The translations under genes were made by a program, and so were the position numbers. A DNA stretch of 64,000 nucleotides from M3007 sp964589365 (lineage in GTDB: Bacteria > Bacteroidota > Bacteroidia > Chitinophagales > Saprospiraceae), in contig CAZPTQ010000002.1 in the NCBI GenBank assembly GCA_964589365.1, positions 1-64,000 of the forward strand, given 5' to 3'. How positions within the stretch are numbered: position 1 is the first letter of the stretch; each line of letters begins with the position of its first letter. The notes under the pieces are model-generated. The model was not told the origin of the DNA, did no database searches, and saw nothing but the letters and a program-made list of their open reading frames with translations. Below are positions 32,618 through 41,905 of this stretch, piece by piece.

Positions 32618-34912
32618 ATGAAAATAACATTATCAAAATACACCCCATCTGGGCAGTGTCTTATCGTGGTCGCAATGTTTTGCATTGCGCTCATTCCGTT
32701 CGAGGTTCTTTCACAAACTCCTAAAAGCATCACGCTCGACGACTGCTTTACGTTTTACAAATTTTTCCCACAAACTGGCGCAGACTTTCAATACCTCCAG
32801 AATGGAGCGCACTATGTGGAAGCCACCCACAACGGAAACCTGCATATCCGCGACGTTCGCGATGAAAAATTAGATTCCACCATCACACTTAAGCTCTCCG
32901 ACAAAGCCATGGGCTTTGACCAGTTCGAGTTCAGCGAAGACGAAACGAAACTCTTGCTCCGCACCGAGACGGAACCCGTTTACCGCCATTCGGTGCTTGC
33001 CAATTATTTCGTGTACGATTTTAAAACCAATTCGACAGAGCCGGTTTTTGAAAAGGGGAAACAGCAATTTGTGGCTTTCTCTCCAGATGGAAGCAAGCTG
33101 GCATTCGTTTTTGAAAACAACCTGTACGTCAAGGATTTAGTCGCCAATAAGATTATTCAAATCACCCAAGACGGAGCAGCCAACAAAATTATCAATGGCA
33201 TTCCCGACTGGGTTTACGAAGAAGAGTTCAGCCCTGTGGAGAGCGACGGTATGGTGGCCACCCGTTGGAGTCCCGATGGCACGATGCTGGCCTTTATTCG
33301 CTTTGACGAAACAGCAGTGCCAGAAATGTCACTCAGCTGGTATGAAGGCGGGGCCTATCCGCGTCGCAGTACGTTTAAATACCCCAAAGTTGGGGAGGCC
33401 AATTCGGTGGTAAGCGTCCATCTCTACGATCTGAAAACGCAAGGTATGTTGGGCAAATTGATGGGTCTGGAATCCAGCGACTATTGCCCACGAATTCATT
33501 GGACAGCAGATAATCAATTGGTGATGACCCGCTTGAACCGCCAACAAGACACGCTCGACCTGCTATTCGCCTTGCCAGATCGAAGCATTTATGTTCAAGA
33601 AGACCAGACAAACTGGATCCCCACGCGATTGCTTTTGGAAGAAACCGACCCGGCATATGTGGAAATCGAATCAGAAAACAAACTGTTTTTTTTGAAAGAC
33701 AATCGCCACTTTTTGTGGATGAGCGAGCGCAGCGGCTGGCAGCATATTTATCGGTACAGCTTAAGCCCAAATGCGCCAGCGGAGGAGCGGGGAGTCGAAC
33801 TTACGAAGGGCAATTTTGACATAACTGCCTTCTATGGGGTGGACGAAAAAAAGGGCAAATTTTACTTTCAGGCCGCCACGCCTACACCGCTCGACCGACA
33901 GATTTGGGAGGGCGACCTGAACGGCGGCGACGCTCGCTTGCTCACCCCATCAAGTGGTACGCATGAGGCTGCCTTTAGCCCGACGTTTGACTACTTCACC
34001 CACATTTGGTCTAATGCAAATACGCCGCCGGTGGTACATATTTGCGACCGAAACGACGATACATTACGGGTGATCAACAAAAACGAGCGGGTGAAAAGAC
34101 TCCGAAAGGAATACGGTTTTGTCCAAAAGGAGTTTTTCCAAATACCGATAAAAAGCACCTCTCCTGAGGGAGGGGGCTGGGAGGGGGTTTTGAATGGCTG
34201 GATGTTGCGCCCTGCGGTGTTGGACACCCTCAAAAAATACCCGATTTTGTTCGATTGTTACGGCGGCCCAAACTCTCAAACTGTTCAAAACCAATACGAT
34301 GGATACATGGACAGCTGGCGCCAGATGCTGGTACAAAAGGGCTACGTCGTGGTCAGCGTAGACAATCGCGGCACAGGCGCTCGAGGCAGCGATTTCCGAA
34401 AATGCACACAACTCCAACTCGGCAAATTAGAAACAGAAGACCAGATCGCCGCCGCCCGTTATCTCGGATCGCAGCCATGGGCTGACCCAAACCGAATCGG
34501 CATCTGGGGCTGGAGTTTTGGCGGCTACCTCAGCACCTCCTGTATTTTGAAAGGAGCAGACGTGTTCAGGATGGCTATGGCGGTGGCGCCAGTTACCAAT
34601 TGGAAATGGTATGATTCGGCTTATACAGAACGATATATGCACACCACTGCCAACAATGAAAAAGGATACGAGGAAAATTCGCCGCTCAATTTCGCCGACC
34701 GGTTGCGGGGCGACAATTACCTGATTTGCCACGGTGTCACGGACGATAACGTGCATTGGCAACAAACGGTGGAAATGATTGATGCGCTGATCAAAGCCAA
34801 TAAGCAGTTTGAGACCTATTACTACCCTAATCGGAATCATGGGATTTATGGGGAGAATGCTACGAAGCACTTGTTTACTAAGCTTACGGATTTTGTGATG
34901 AAGAAGCTTTGA
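32618..34912 (+). CDS. Dipeptidyl-peptidase IV-type S9 serine peptidase
   Basis: This secreted 764-residue peptidase (signal IALIPFEVLSQ) cuts X-Pro dipeptides from peptide N-termini. The beta-propeller half has YVFDFKT-like strands and the S9B marker PDWVYEEEFSP, in which the Glu pair binds the substrate amine. The alpha/beta-hydrolase half carries the nucleophile in GIWGWSFGGYLS (about residue 631), the Asp in VTDDNVHWQQ and the His in YYPNRNHGIYG. An unexpected SPEGGGWEG segment precedes the hydrolase domain and is encoded by a repeat (34157-34187); it should sit in an exposed loop. It is convergent with TauE; a 40-base inverted repeat separates them. Confidence 0.93.
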   Translation: MKITLSKYTPSGQCLIVVAMFCIALIPFEVLSQTPKSITLDDCFTFYKFFPQTGADFQYLQNGAHYVEATHNGNLHIRDVRDEKLDSTITLKLSDKAMGFDQFEFSEDETKLLLRTETEPVYRHSVLANYFVYDFKTNSTEPVFEKGKQQFVAFSPDGSKLAFVFENNLYVKDLVANKIIQITQDGAANKIINGIPDWVYEEEFSPVESDGMVATRWSPDGTMLAFIRFDETAVPEMSLSWYEGGAYPRRSTFKYPKVGEANSVVSVHLYDLKTQGMLGKLMGLESSDYCPRIHWTADNQLVMTRLNRQQDTLDLLFALPDRSIYVQEDQTNWIPTRLLLEETDPAYVEIESENKLFFLKDNRHFLWMSERSGWQHIYRYSLSPNAPAEERGVELTKGNFDITAFYGVDEKKGKFYFQAATPTPLDRQIWEGDLNGGDARLLTPSSGTHEAAFSPTFDYFTHIWSNANTPPVVHICDRNDDTLRVINKNERVKRLRKEYGFVQKEFFQIPIKSTSPEGGGWEGVLNGWMLRPAVLDTLKKYPILFDCYGGPNSQTVQNQYDGYMDSWRQMLVQKGYVVVSVDNRGTGARGSDFRKCTQLQLGKLETEDQIAAARYLGSQPWADPNRIGIWGWSFGGYLSTSCILKGADVFRMAMAVAPVTNWKWYDSAYTERYMHTTANNEKGYEENSPLNFADRLRGDNYLICHGVTDDNVHWQQTVEMIDALIKANKQFETYYYPNRNHGIYGENATKHLFTKLTDFVMKKL
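34157..34187. repeat. G/C-rich element inside the S9 peptidase gene
   Basis: CACCTCTCCT-GAGGGAGGGGGCTGGGAGG is the third copy of the palindromic family seen in mnmA and the amidohydrolase gene. The codons align with those copies, so the peptide is again S-P-x-G-G-G. Confidence 0.7.
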
Positions 34913-34930
34913 ATTAGTGCAATTAAGTGA

Positions 34931-35035
34931 GAAGACAAATTTATTTCACGCGACGACGCAACGACACAACATTTTGATAATCAAGCAACTAAAACGTTGT
35001 GTCGTTGCGTCGTCGTGTGAAATAAATTTGTCTTC
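34931..35035. repeat. 40-base inverted repeat between convergent genes
   Basis: Arms 34931-34970 and 34996-35035 match over 40 bases with one mismatch, around a 25-base loop. It contains GACGACGCAACGACACAAC. It starts 19 bases after the peptidase stop and ends 5 bases before the TauE stop. The length and near identity exceed what a terminator needs. Confidence 0.85.
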
Positions 35036-35039
35036 GTAC

Positions 35040-35813
35040 TTATTTCCAAAAAACATCCCAGGCAAACCTTGCCACAATTCCTGCCACCACCACCAGAAAA
35101 ACCTGACGGATAAAAGCATTTCCACGCAGCACAGCCATTCGACTGCCCAGATAAGCGCCCGCTACATTGCAGGCCATCATAGGCAGGGCAAGATGAAAAA
35201 GGATATATTTGTTCATCAGGAAAAAAATGAGCGAGGAGACATCCGCCACCACATTGATGATTTTGGAAATGGCCGAGGACGATAAAAAACTGTACCCGAT
35301 AACGCTTACAAAGCCAAATACCAACAAACTCCCGGTACCCGGGCCAATAAATCCATTGTAAAAGCCCAGTGTTGCGCCAATGCCAGCCGCCCACCAACCC
35401 AGTTTTTCCGGCGCGACATTGAATTGTTCCTGGTGCCCAAAATCCTTCTTTCGATAGGTGTAAATCGCGATGACGATAATTAGAACAAGGATGATCGGTT
35501 TCAATACTTCGGAGGGAAGGAGGCTTTGCAGCGTAGCCCCGAAATAAGAAAAGACAGATGCTGGTATTCCGGCATAAAGCACCGTCTTCCAAGGGATTTT
35601 TACACTCCGGGAGTAGTTCCATGCTGCCACTGAGGTGCCTACCGCCGAAGCCAAACGATTGGTTCCGATAATGTTTGGCACCGAAAGCTGAGGATATAAC
35701 ACAAAGAAAGCAGGCACCTGCACAAGCCCACCACCGCCTACGATGCTGTCAATAAATCCGGCGAGAAAGGCGAAGGCGCAGAGGAGGTAAAGTTCCATAA
35801 GTATAGCCCGCAA
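35040..35813 (-). CDS. TauE/SafE family sulfite exporter-like permease
   Basis: The protein has 257 residues and about eight membrane helices (LLCAFAFLAGFIDSIVGGGG, GWWAAGIGATLGFYNGFIGPG, then FLSSSAISKIINVVADVSSL). The two repeats with GFIDSIVGGGGL and FYNGFIGPGTGS are the DUF81/TauE signature. The family exports small organic anions such as sulfite or sulfoacetate; the substrate here cannot be said. It lies 26 bases downstream of the large T9SS gene on the same strand and may share its transcript. Confidence 0.88.
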   Translation of the reverse strand: MRAILMELYLLCAFAFLAGFIDSIVGGGGLVQVPAFFVLYPQLSVPNIIGTNRLASAVGTSVAAWNYSRSVKIPWKTVLYAGIPASVFSYFGATLQSLLPSEVLKPIILVLIIVIAIYTYRKKDFGHQEQFNVAPEKLGWWAAGIGATLGFYNGFIGPGTGSLLVFGFVSVIGYSFLSSSAISKIINVVADVSSLIFFLMNKYILFHLALPMMACNVAGAYLGSRMAVLRGNAFIRQVFLVVVAGIVARFAWDVFWK

Positions 35814-35839
35814 GGATACGCCAAAAGATATATTTCAGC

Positions 35840-38800
35840 TCACTTCCCCACCACCAACTGCCCAAACCGCATATACCCCTCATTTTCAATCCGATAAGCA
35901 TACGCTCCGACAGGCAAACCTGTTAAAGACAGCACCGCTTCACGCTCAAATTTTAGCACCCGCACCTGATTCCCTTTCGCGTCGAAAAGCCGGAATGTAC
36001 AGTTTCCCGGTGCACCCGAACGTAATTGCAAAGTGCCGCTCTCGGCTACTGGATTGGGGAATGGTGGTAGCACGGCGTTTACGCCGTCAGGAAGAGGGGT
36101 GTTTACACCCCGTAATGCCGCCGTAAACGGCGCATTTCCCGACGGCGTAAAAGCCGTGCTACCGGTCTTCAACTCCACCAGCCCCGGCAATTCAAGCCAA
36201 AATTGCCCCGCCGCTTTCAACTGATTGTTGCTCGTGAAGCCCAATGCAGCGTTTGGGCCTTCGTTCAGCACGTCGGCAGCATCGAGATTTTGCCACAGGG
36301 GTCCGTGTGCTACCTGGCCGCGCCGCCAAAGTTTACAGGAGGCGGCGGGCAAATCTGCAGGCATCGCGCCGATTTCGGTGAACCAAATTTCTGAGGGTGC
36401 GACAAAGGTGGCATTCGTTCCGTAATTCTGCAAAATCCAGTAATCTGTTGAATTAGAATGCACTATGCCCGGAATCGTATCGGGCGCGACACTCAGGCGC
36501 GACACGACCACCTCTCCATTAGGGTAAGTACCAGTAGCTGGAAACACCAGAGTTAGTCCGGTACCATTGAAGGTGTAACGTTTTTTCCCAAGTGCTATGT
36601 TAAGGCGCTTGCTTACGCCTTTGCCTACAGGAGCCGTAGATTTTTCCCGCTTCACCGTCGGACCTGCCAGCGATCCGTGACGTACGCCCACACGGTCGAG
36701 CGCAGGCCCGTTGGCTTCGTTGAATTGGTAATAGCTCACCAGATTCGGGAATTCCTCTGGTGCTTTGGTCAGGTGCATGAGTTCGCGTATTTCCTCCTGC
36801 GTCAGGGATTTGTCGAAGATGCACACCTCGTCCATAGAGCCTTTTACAAAACGACCGCCCCAGCCTTTGTAATTGCCGAGTCGGTTGCCAGAGTCGAAAA
36901 TCACCGGCAAAACATTAAAACTTTGCTTGGATGCTCGGCCATTGAGGTAGAGTGTAATGCCAGAGGGTTCTACCACCATTGCCACATGACTCCATTCGCC
37001 GGACGGGGCGATAAGGCCGCTGTTCCACCACCATTGTCCGCCCGGCCAGTGAAGGCCAAGGGAGTTGTCGCCGGGACGAAAGTTGAACCCAGCGGTCTCG
37101 CCATCGTGCATAAAAATTGCACTGTACTCGGGTTGGATGCCCTCAGGTTTTATCCACGCCGTTACTGTCAGGGTATTGGTGTTCAGGTTGAGGGCGGGCG
37201 TTGCAATGTAATCCCCAAAGTCATTGCCACCGATGTTTACCGCCGAACCGGGAATGGTATCAGCACGGCAACCATCGCCGATGCTGATGCTGAGCGATTT
37301 GGAGTATTGCCCGTTCAGCGTCAGCGTGGCAGTATAAGTGCCCACGTCGCCAAAAACTACTTTCGGGTTGCGAATATTGGTTGCTCCGGACCATTGTGGG
37401 GCGGGACTGAACGCCCATTCCCAGCTCGCACCAGAATGATTAACTACCGAATAATCATCGAAATAGATGGTATCGCGGGCGCAATTTGCTGACAATGCGC
37501 TGGCCATAGGTTGCACCACCACCGCTGAAGGTTCGTACAAATCAGCTTCCCAAACGCCAAAGCCCCAGCATCCGTTGCGTATTTTTCCGCTTTTGTAAAA
37601 GGGTTTTAGTTTGTTGGTTTCTGCCGAAAGCGGAAGCCCAAGGTTGTAGGGCTGCCAATCGGCCAAACTGTTGTTTCTGTAAAAAATGCCCCTGCTCGTG
37701 CCGAGATAAATACCGCCATCAGTACCATATTGTGCCATAATATTGGCGATGGTGATGTTGTTGAGCACGGCTGTTGTCAAGTTCTGCCAAGACTGGCCAC
37801 CATCGGTGGTTTTGTAGATTTTTTTCCCATTTGAGCCATAAGAAACCGCTGCCCAAAGTAGGTTTTCATTTTCGGCACTGAGCGCCATTTTCACACGGTC
37901 GTTGTTGTTCGGTAGGGGAAGGCCCGTTAGTTTTGTCCAGTTCTGGCCGCCATTGGTGGTTTTCCACATCGAGTCGTCGGTGCCGTCCCATTGTGAGCAG
38001 TAGATCACATCGGGGTTGCTGCGACTAATCTCAATTTCAAACACTGTATTGTCAACGTTGCCGGGGAAAGCATACAGCATGGTGTACGAGCTGCCGCCAT
38101 CCATGCTTTTCCAGATTTTGTTGCCATTTCCAAGATAGACAATGTTCCAGCAGCGCGGGTCCCAGGCCATCTCCGAGTTGGCGTAGTATGCATAGCTTTC
38201 GTTGGGAAAAAGCCCCACGGGAAAGGAGCTTGCGCCATTTAAGAATCCCCCGCGCAATTCATGGCCACCAATATCGGAGTGGTACAACCTTCGATTTTTG
38301 CCGGGGTTGACGTAGCCCGTGGGAGATTCTGCGCCTCCCATTCGGTAAAATTTCCCTTCAGGGAAACTCTCGTGCCAAGCCATGTTGCCGTTGTGATAAC
38401 GCCCACCCACCAGCACGTCTTCGTTCCATCCCGAGTCAAATCCCCACATATCCGAGCCTGAAATACCATTCATCCGCGCCTCCATGCTTTGGCCGAAATT
38501 GTTGGAATAATTGATGCCGCCGTCGCTCGTAATCCAGAGATCGTTGCCGAGAGCGGTGAGGGCCTGAATGTCGGGGTGACTCCAGGAAAGTCCGCCGACA
38601 TAACCGCCGAGCGGCTCCCAGGTTTGGCCTCCGTTATTGCTTCTGAACCAGGAACATCCGCCTGCAATCAATTGATTGTCATTGTTTGGGTTCACGATGA
38701 TCGCCATGTCATAGAAGCCCTGCGTGAACCAATCTACGCCGTTGGCATCCATCAAATTGGTGTGCGAGGGGATGGCGTAGGGCTGGCCGATGGCATTGGT

Positions 38801-39934
38801 GGGGTGGGTGTTCGCCCAGGTGCCACCGCTATTATTGCTCCTGAATACCCCAATGTAGCCGCCCAAATTACCCCCTTCACCGCATATATAAGCGTACACT
38901 TTCGAAGGGTTAGAAGGGCAGACGGCAATCATCCCTCCCGTTACGGTCATTCCAGCTATGGGTGTCCACCAACCAGTATTGGAGTTTACGAACGTCGCAC
39001 CGCCGTCGGTCGAAACCCGGAAATCAGAACCTGTTCCACTCTTTCGAATGGAAAAAACGGTCAGTGGGACGCCAGGCTTAAATTCCACGGCCCAAGTCTG
39101 TTGGGTATGGAGTTTGGACCAGTTCGCCCCCGCATTTGCTGTGCGAAGCAGGCCTTGGTCGCTGGCTGCCAGAACCACATCGGGTTGGTCAGGTTTGATG
39201 GCGATGTCATTCACCCAAAGGCCGCTTTCGCTGTAAACCGTAGCCCAGCTCGCACCGCCATCGGTGGTTTTGATGATTTTTCCGCTCGTGGCGGCGTACA
39301 CAGTGTTAGGGTCAGTTGGATGGATTTTCACTGCACCGAAAGAGCTGTGTAAGACATTCATCGTGAGTAATTGCCAGTGCAAGCCCTTGTCGGAAGTTTT
39401 CCACAGGCCACCCGATTCGCCGCCGGCGTAGAGCACATTTGGGTTGGAAAGCGAGATGTCAATGGAATAAACGTTTGTCTGCCAAGTCAGCTCTGTGAGT
39501 CCATCGGTATCAAAGGTTTGTTTGGGGCCCAGAAAGGTCCAGCCAGCGGAATGATCTTGTTGCCGAGCCTTGGAGCGCAGTTCTAACAGTATAGTTTCTT
39601 TCGCCGCAATTTCTTCTATCGTCGGTTCCTTTATCGAACCATCAGGCTGAACGAAAGGTCTTGCCCAATGCATCCAATGTTTGAAATATTGGGTATAGGA
39701 ATTTTTCTCAAAGGGTTGATTTTCAAAGTATTCAGCGTAAGCCTTTTGAATTTCGAGGACATTGGGGCTGTCTTCACTCAAAAGATGTATCCACCTTGGT
39801 GCGTCGGGTGTTATGTAGGGTAATGCAGGTTTTTGTTGTGCGATAAGGAGCGTTGGGAGAAAGAGGAATAGGAATAAGCCCGCCTTCGCTAGGGCTACAG
39901 CGGGTAAAGCGGGTAAAAATGTACGGTTTTTCAT
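35840..39934 (-). CDS. Large secreted BNR/PKD/LamG protein with T9SS sorting domain
   Basis: A 1364-residue T9SS cargo. The signal peptide is unusual because it contains a repeat-encoded stretch (LPALPAVALAKAG). Residues about 120-790 are Asp-box repeats (GGESGGLWKTSDKG, ITSDGGINYSN, STDGGATF). Around 820-900 is a PKD-like segment (VGTYTATLTLNG). Residues about 925-1090 resemble a laminin-G/concanavalin domain (LTVTAWIKPEG, GNRLGNYKGWGG). The sorting domain begins at PFPNPVAESGTLQLRSG and ends RFGQLVVGK. Just before it lies a 98-bp multi-hairpin element coding for FTPSGNAPFTAALRG and neighbours. A surface adhesin or polymer-binding role is likely; no catalytic site is evident. Confidence 0.86.
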   Translation of the reverse strand: MKNRTFLPALPAVALAKAGLFLFLFLPTLLIAQQKPALPYITPDAPRWIHLLSEDSPNVLEIQKAYAEYFENQPFEKNSYTQYFKHWMHWARPFVQPDGSIKEPTIEEIAAKETILLELRSKARQQDHSAGWTFLGPKQTFDTDGLTELTWQTNVYSIDISLSNPNVLYAGGESGGLWKTSDKGLHWQLLTMNVLHSSFGAVKIHPTDPNTVYAATSGKIIKTTDGGASWATVYSESGLWVNDIAIKPDQPDVVLAASDQGLLRTANAGANWSKLHTQQTWAVEFKPGVPLTVFSIRKSGTGSDFRVSTDGGATFVNSNTGWWTPIAGMTVTGGMIAVCPSNPSKVYAYICGEGGNLGGYIGVFRSNNSGGTWANTHPTNAIGQPYAIPSHTNLMDANGVDWFTQGFYDMAIIVNPNNDNQLIAGGCSWFRSNNGGQTWEPLGGYVGGLSWSHPDIQALTALGNDLWITSDGGINYSNNFGQSMEARMNGISGSDMWGFDSGWNEDVLVGGRYHNGNMAWHESFPEGKFYRMGGAESPTGYVNPGKNRRLYHSDIGGHELRGGFLNGASSFPVGLFPNESYAYYANSEMAWDPRCWNIVYLGNGNKIWKSMDGGSSYTMLYAFPGNVDNTVFEIEISRSNPDVIYCSQWDGTDDSMWKTTNGGQNWTKLTGLPLPNNNDRVKMALSAENENLLWAAVSYGSNGKKIYKTTDGGQSWQNLTTAVLNNITIANIMAQYGTDGGIYLGTSRGIFYRNNSLADWQPYNLGLPLSAETNKLKPFYKSGKIRNGCWGFGVWEADLYEPSAVVVQPMASALSANCARDTIYFDDYSVVNHSGASWEWAFSPAPQWSGATNIRNPKVVFGDVGTYTATLTLNGQYSKSLSISIGDGCRADTIPGSAVNIGGNDFGDYIATPALNLNTNTLTVTAWIKPEGIQPEYSAIFMHDGETAGFNFRPGDNSLGLHWPGGQWWWNSGLIAPSGEWSHVAMVVEPSGITLYLNGRASKQSFNVLPVIFDSGNRLGNYKGWGGRFVKGSMDEVCIFDKSLTQEEIRELMHLTKAPEEFPNLVSYYQFNEANGPALDRVGVRHGSLAGPTVKREKSTAPVGKGVSKRLNIALGKKRYTFNGTGLTLVFPATGTYPNGEVVVSRLSVAPDTIPGIVHSNSTDYWILQNYGTNATFVAPSEIWFTEIGAMPADLPAASCKLWRRGQVAHGPLWQNLDAADVLNEGPNAALGFTSNNQLKAAGQFWLELPGLVELKTGSTAFTPSGNAPFTAALRGVNTPLPDGVNAVLPPFPNPVAESGTLQLRSGAPGNCTFRLFDAKGNQVRVLKFEREAVLSLTGLPVGAYAYRIENEGYMRFGQLVVGK
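36066..36163. repeat. 98-bp multi-hairpin palindromic element within the T9SS gene
   Basis: The ends GGTAGCACGGC (36066-36076) and GCCGTGCTACC (36153-36163) are perfect inverted copies, and the pairing extends to 22 of 23 bases. Two small inner hairpins follow (GGGGTGTTTACACCCC and a GCCG...CGGC). All of it is translated in frame in the linker before the sorting domain. Confidence 0.85.
39879..39913. repeat. Palindromic element inside a signal peptide
   Basis: CCCGCCTT (39879-39886) and AAAGCGGG (39906-39913) pair with one mismatch. On the coding strand the core reads CCCGCTGTAGC ... GCGAAGGCGGG, the same ends as 31558-31586. It adds about 12 residues to the export signal of the large T9SS protein. 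Confidence 0.6.
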
Positions 39935-40146
39935 GCGTAAAAGTGGAATGTTGATTGCGCAAATATCACGATAAAAGGGTGAGCGGACAAAGCTGTTATG
40001 GCTTAAGCCTATTGCTCAAACCCTCCAAGGTTAATCTTCATCTGCATTTTACCGCCTTTTATCCAAGTCTTGAGGCCGTCACGCTTGGCAAAATTGACCT
40101 TCGCCCCCGAAATCAATTTTTTGATCATCAAAGGCATCAATACAAA

Positions 40147-41643
40147 ATGGCAATTCTACAGCCCAAACGGAAAAAAAGAACCCTGCTTTACGTACTCATT
40201 GGCGTATTCGTGCTGCTTATCGTGGCAGCTGTGTTTAAAGGCCGCCAAAAACCAAAAGGCGAGGAAGTGACGGTTGAAAAGGCCGAAAAGCGCACCATCA
40301 AGGAAACGGTGAGCGCGAGCGGCAAAATATTCCCTGAAACAGAGGTCAAGATAAGCTCAGACGTTTCGGGCGAAATCACCGAACTCTACGTAAAAGAAGG
40401 CGACTCTGTCACGGTGGGCCAGATACTGGCTAAAATAAGGCCGGATGAATACCAGAGTGCCGTCGAACAGGGCGAAGCCTCGGTTAGCACAGCGCGTTCT
40501 CAGCGTGAGATATCAAGCTCCAATGTGCAAGGGAGCGGTGCTCAAATAGAGCAATTAAAGGCTGACCGACAGCGCGTATTAGCACAGCTTGATGTGGCCC
40601 GGAACACCCACCAACGCAACGAAAAGCTCTACAAAGACGGGGTTATTTCAACCGCTGAATTTGAGACTTCAGTGAGCAACCTGAAATCTGCCGAAAGTGC
40701 TGTAGCTGGTTCGGAAGCGAGTTTGCGCTCCGCAGAAAGCACTCTTTTAAGTGCCAAGGCAGGTGTTCGGGTTTCAGAATACGGTATCAACAGTGCCTCG
40801 GCTCGCTTAAAAGAACTTCGCACCAGCCTCCAAAAAACCATCATAACAGCCCCTGTGAGTGGCATCGTTAGCAAATTGAACGTGGAAAAAGGGGAACGCG
40901 TAGTGGGTACGCTCCAAATGGCCGGCACCGAAATGATGCGCGTTGCCAACCTCCGCAGCATGGAAGTACAAGTAGACGTGAGCGAAAACGATATCCTTAA
41001 AGTGAGCCTCAACGACGATGCCGACATTGAAGTCGACGCCTATCTAGGGCGCAAGTTCAAGGGGAAAGTCACCGAAATAGCCAACAGCGCAAGCAACGTG
41101 GGTAGCATAGGCGGGGTGAGCCTCAACACGGATCAAGTGACCAATTTCGTGGTCAAAATCCGAATGGACCCGGCATCCTATTTAGACCTTCTGAAAGATG
41201 GCCGCCGCTATCCATTCCGTCCGGGCATGTCGGCTTCGGTAGATGTTTTCACCCACACGGCTGAGGGAACCCTTTCGGTGCCGATTATCGCTGTCACCGC
41301 TCGCGATGACGACAAAAAAGACGAAAAGGATAAAGATAAAAAGGACGAGGAAGACGAACCCGCCGCCGAGGCTTTGGCGGGTAAAAAAGACAACGACATT
41401 ATAAAGGAAATTGTGTTCGTGGTCACAGGCGATACGGTTGGAATCCGGGAGGTGAAAACCGGTATTCAAAATAACGATTACATTGAAATCGTATCTGGCC
41501 TGCAAGAGGGGGAAACCGTGGTGACAGGGCCTTATTCAGCCATTGCTCGGAAACTAAAAGGCGGTAGCCGGATCAGGGTTTCTGACAAAAAGAAGGGAGA
41601 GGGAACTGAAAAGAAAAGTGGAATAAGCGTGGAGGTTGATTGA
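40147..41643 (+). CDS. RND/MacA-type periplasmic adaptor (HlyD family)
   Basis: The 498-residue membrane fusion protein links an inner-membrane pump to an outer-membrane channel. It has a TM anchor (LLYVLIGVFVLLIVAAVF), a lipoyl-type half motif (GKIFPETEVKISSDVSGEI shown as VKISSDVSGEI, then LYVKEGDSVTVGQILAKI), a long coiled-coil hairpin (about residues 110-230), and the second half motif TIITAPVSGIVSKLNVEKGE. Near residue 390 a strongly charged insert of about 30 residues (ARDDDKKDEKDKDKKDEEDE) interrupts the membrane-proximal domain. No pump or TolC gene is adjacent; a strong terminator follows directly. The start at 40147 places the anchor properly. Confidence 0.87.
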   Translation: MAILQPKRKKRTLLYVLIGVFVLLIVAAVFKGRQKPKGEEVTVEKAEKRTIKETVSASGKIFPETEVKISSDVSGEITELYVKEGDSVTVGQILAKIRPDEYQSAVEQGEASVSTARSQREISSSNVQGSGAQIEQLKADRQRVLAQLDVARNTHQRNEKLYKDGVISTAEFETSVSNLKSAESAVAGSEASLRSAESTLLSAKAGVRVSEYGINSASARLKELRTSLQKTIITAPVSGIVSKLNVEKGERVVGTLQMAGTEMMRVANLRSMEVQVDVSENDILKVSLNDDADIEVDAYLGRKFKGKVTEIANSASNVGSIGGVSLNTDQVTNFVVKIRMDPASYLDLLKDGRRYPFRPGMSASVDVFTHTAEGTLSVPIIAVTARDDDKKDEKDKDKKDEEDEPAAEALAGKKDNDIIKEIVFVVTGDTVGIREVKTGIQNNDYIEIVSGLQEGETVVTGPYSAIARKLKGGSRIRVSDKKKGEGTEKKSGISVEVD

Positions 41644-41685
41644 GAGGACGTATAAGTCATAATTGTTTGATTTTCATAATTTTTA

Positions 41686-41729
41686 GCGCGTCCCCAGTAG
41701 CAAACTGCTGCAGGGGACGCGCGTTTTTT
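41686..41729 (+). terminator. Rho-independent terminator of the adaptor gene
   Basis: GCGCGTCCCC (41686-41695) pairs perfectly with GGGGACGCGC (41713-41722), with a small inner AGTAGC/GCTGC pairing, followed by GTTTTTT. Confidence 0.9.
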
Positions 41730-41905
41730 ATCCAGATTTAATCGCAAGTTGGCCACTGAAGGCTTTGCGCGAATTGACTTTTGTGGCCGACTAGTTGAAT
41801 ATTTTAACCAAAGTGTTCACGCAAGGCTTCTATATTGGCATTACCCCCAAACCACAAAAGATTCCCAATCAATTTCAAACTTTCACTCAAAAATTCCTTC
41901 CAACA

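Noticed and set aside
38489..39352. 287-residue plus-strand open frame
   Set aside because: It is antisense to the large T9SS gene and has no domain or signal. The same applies to 36677-37492.
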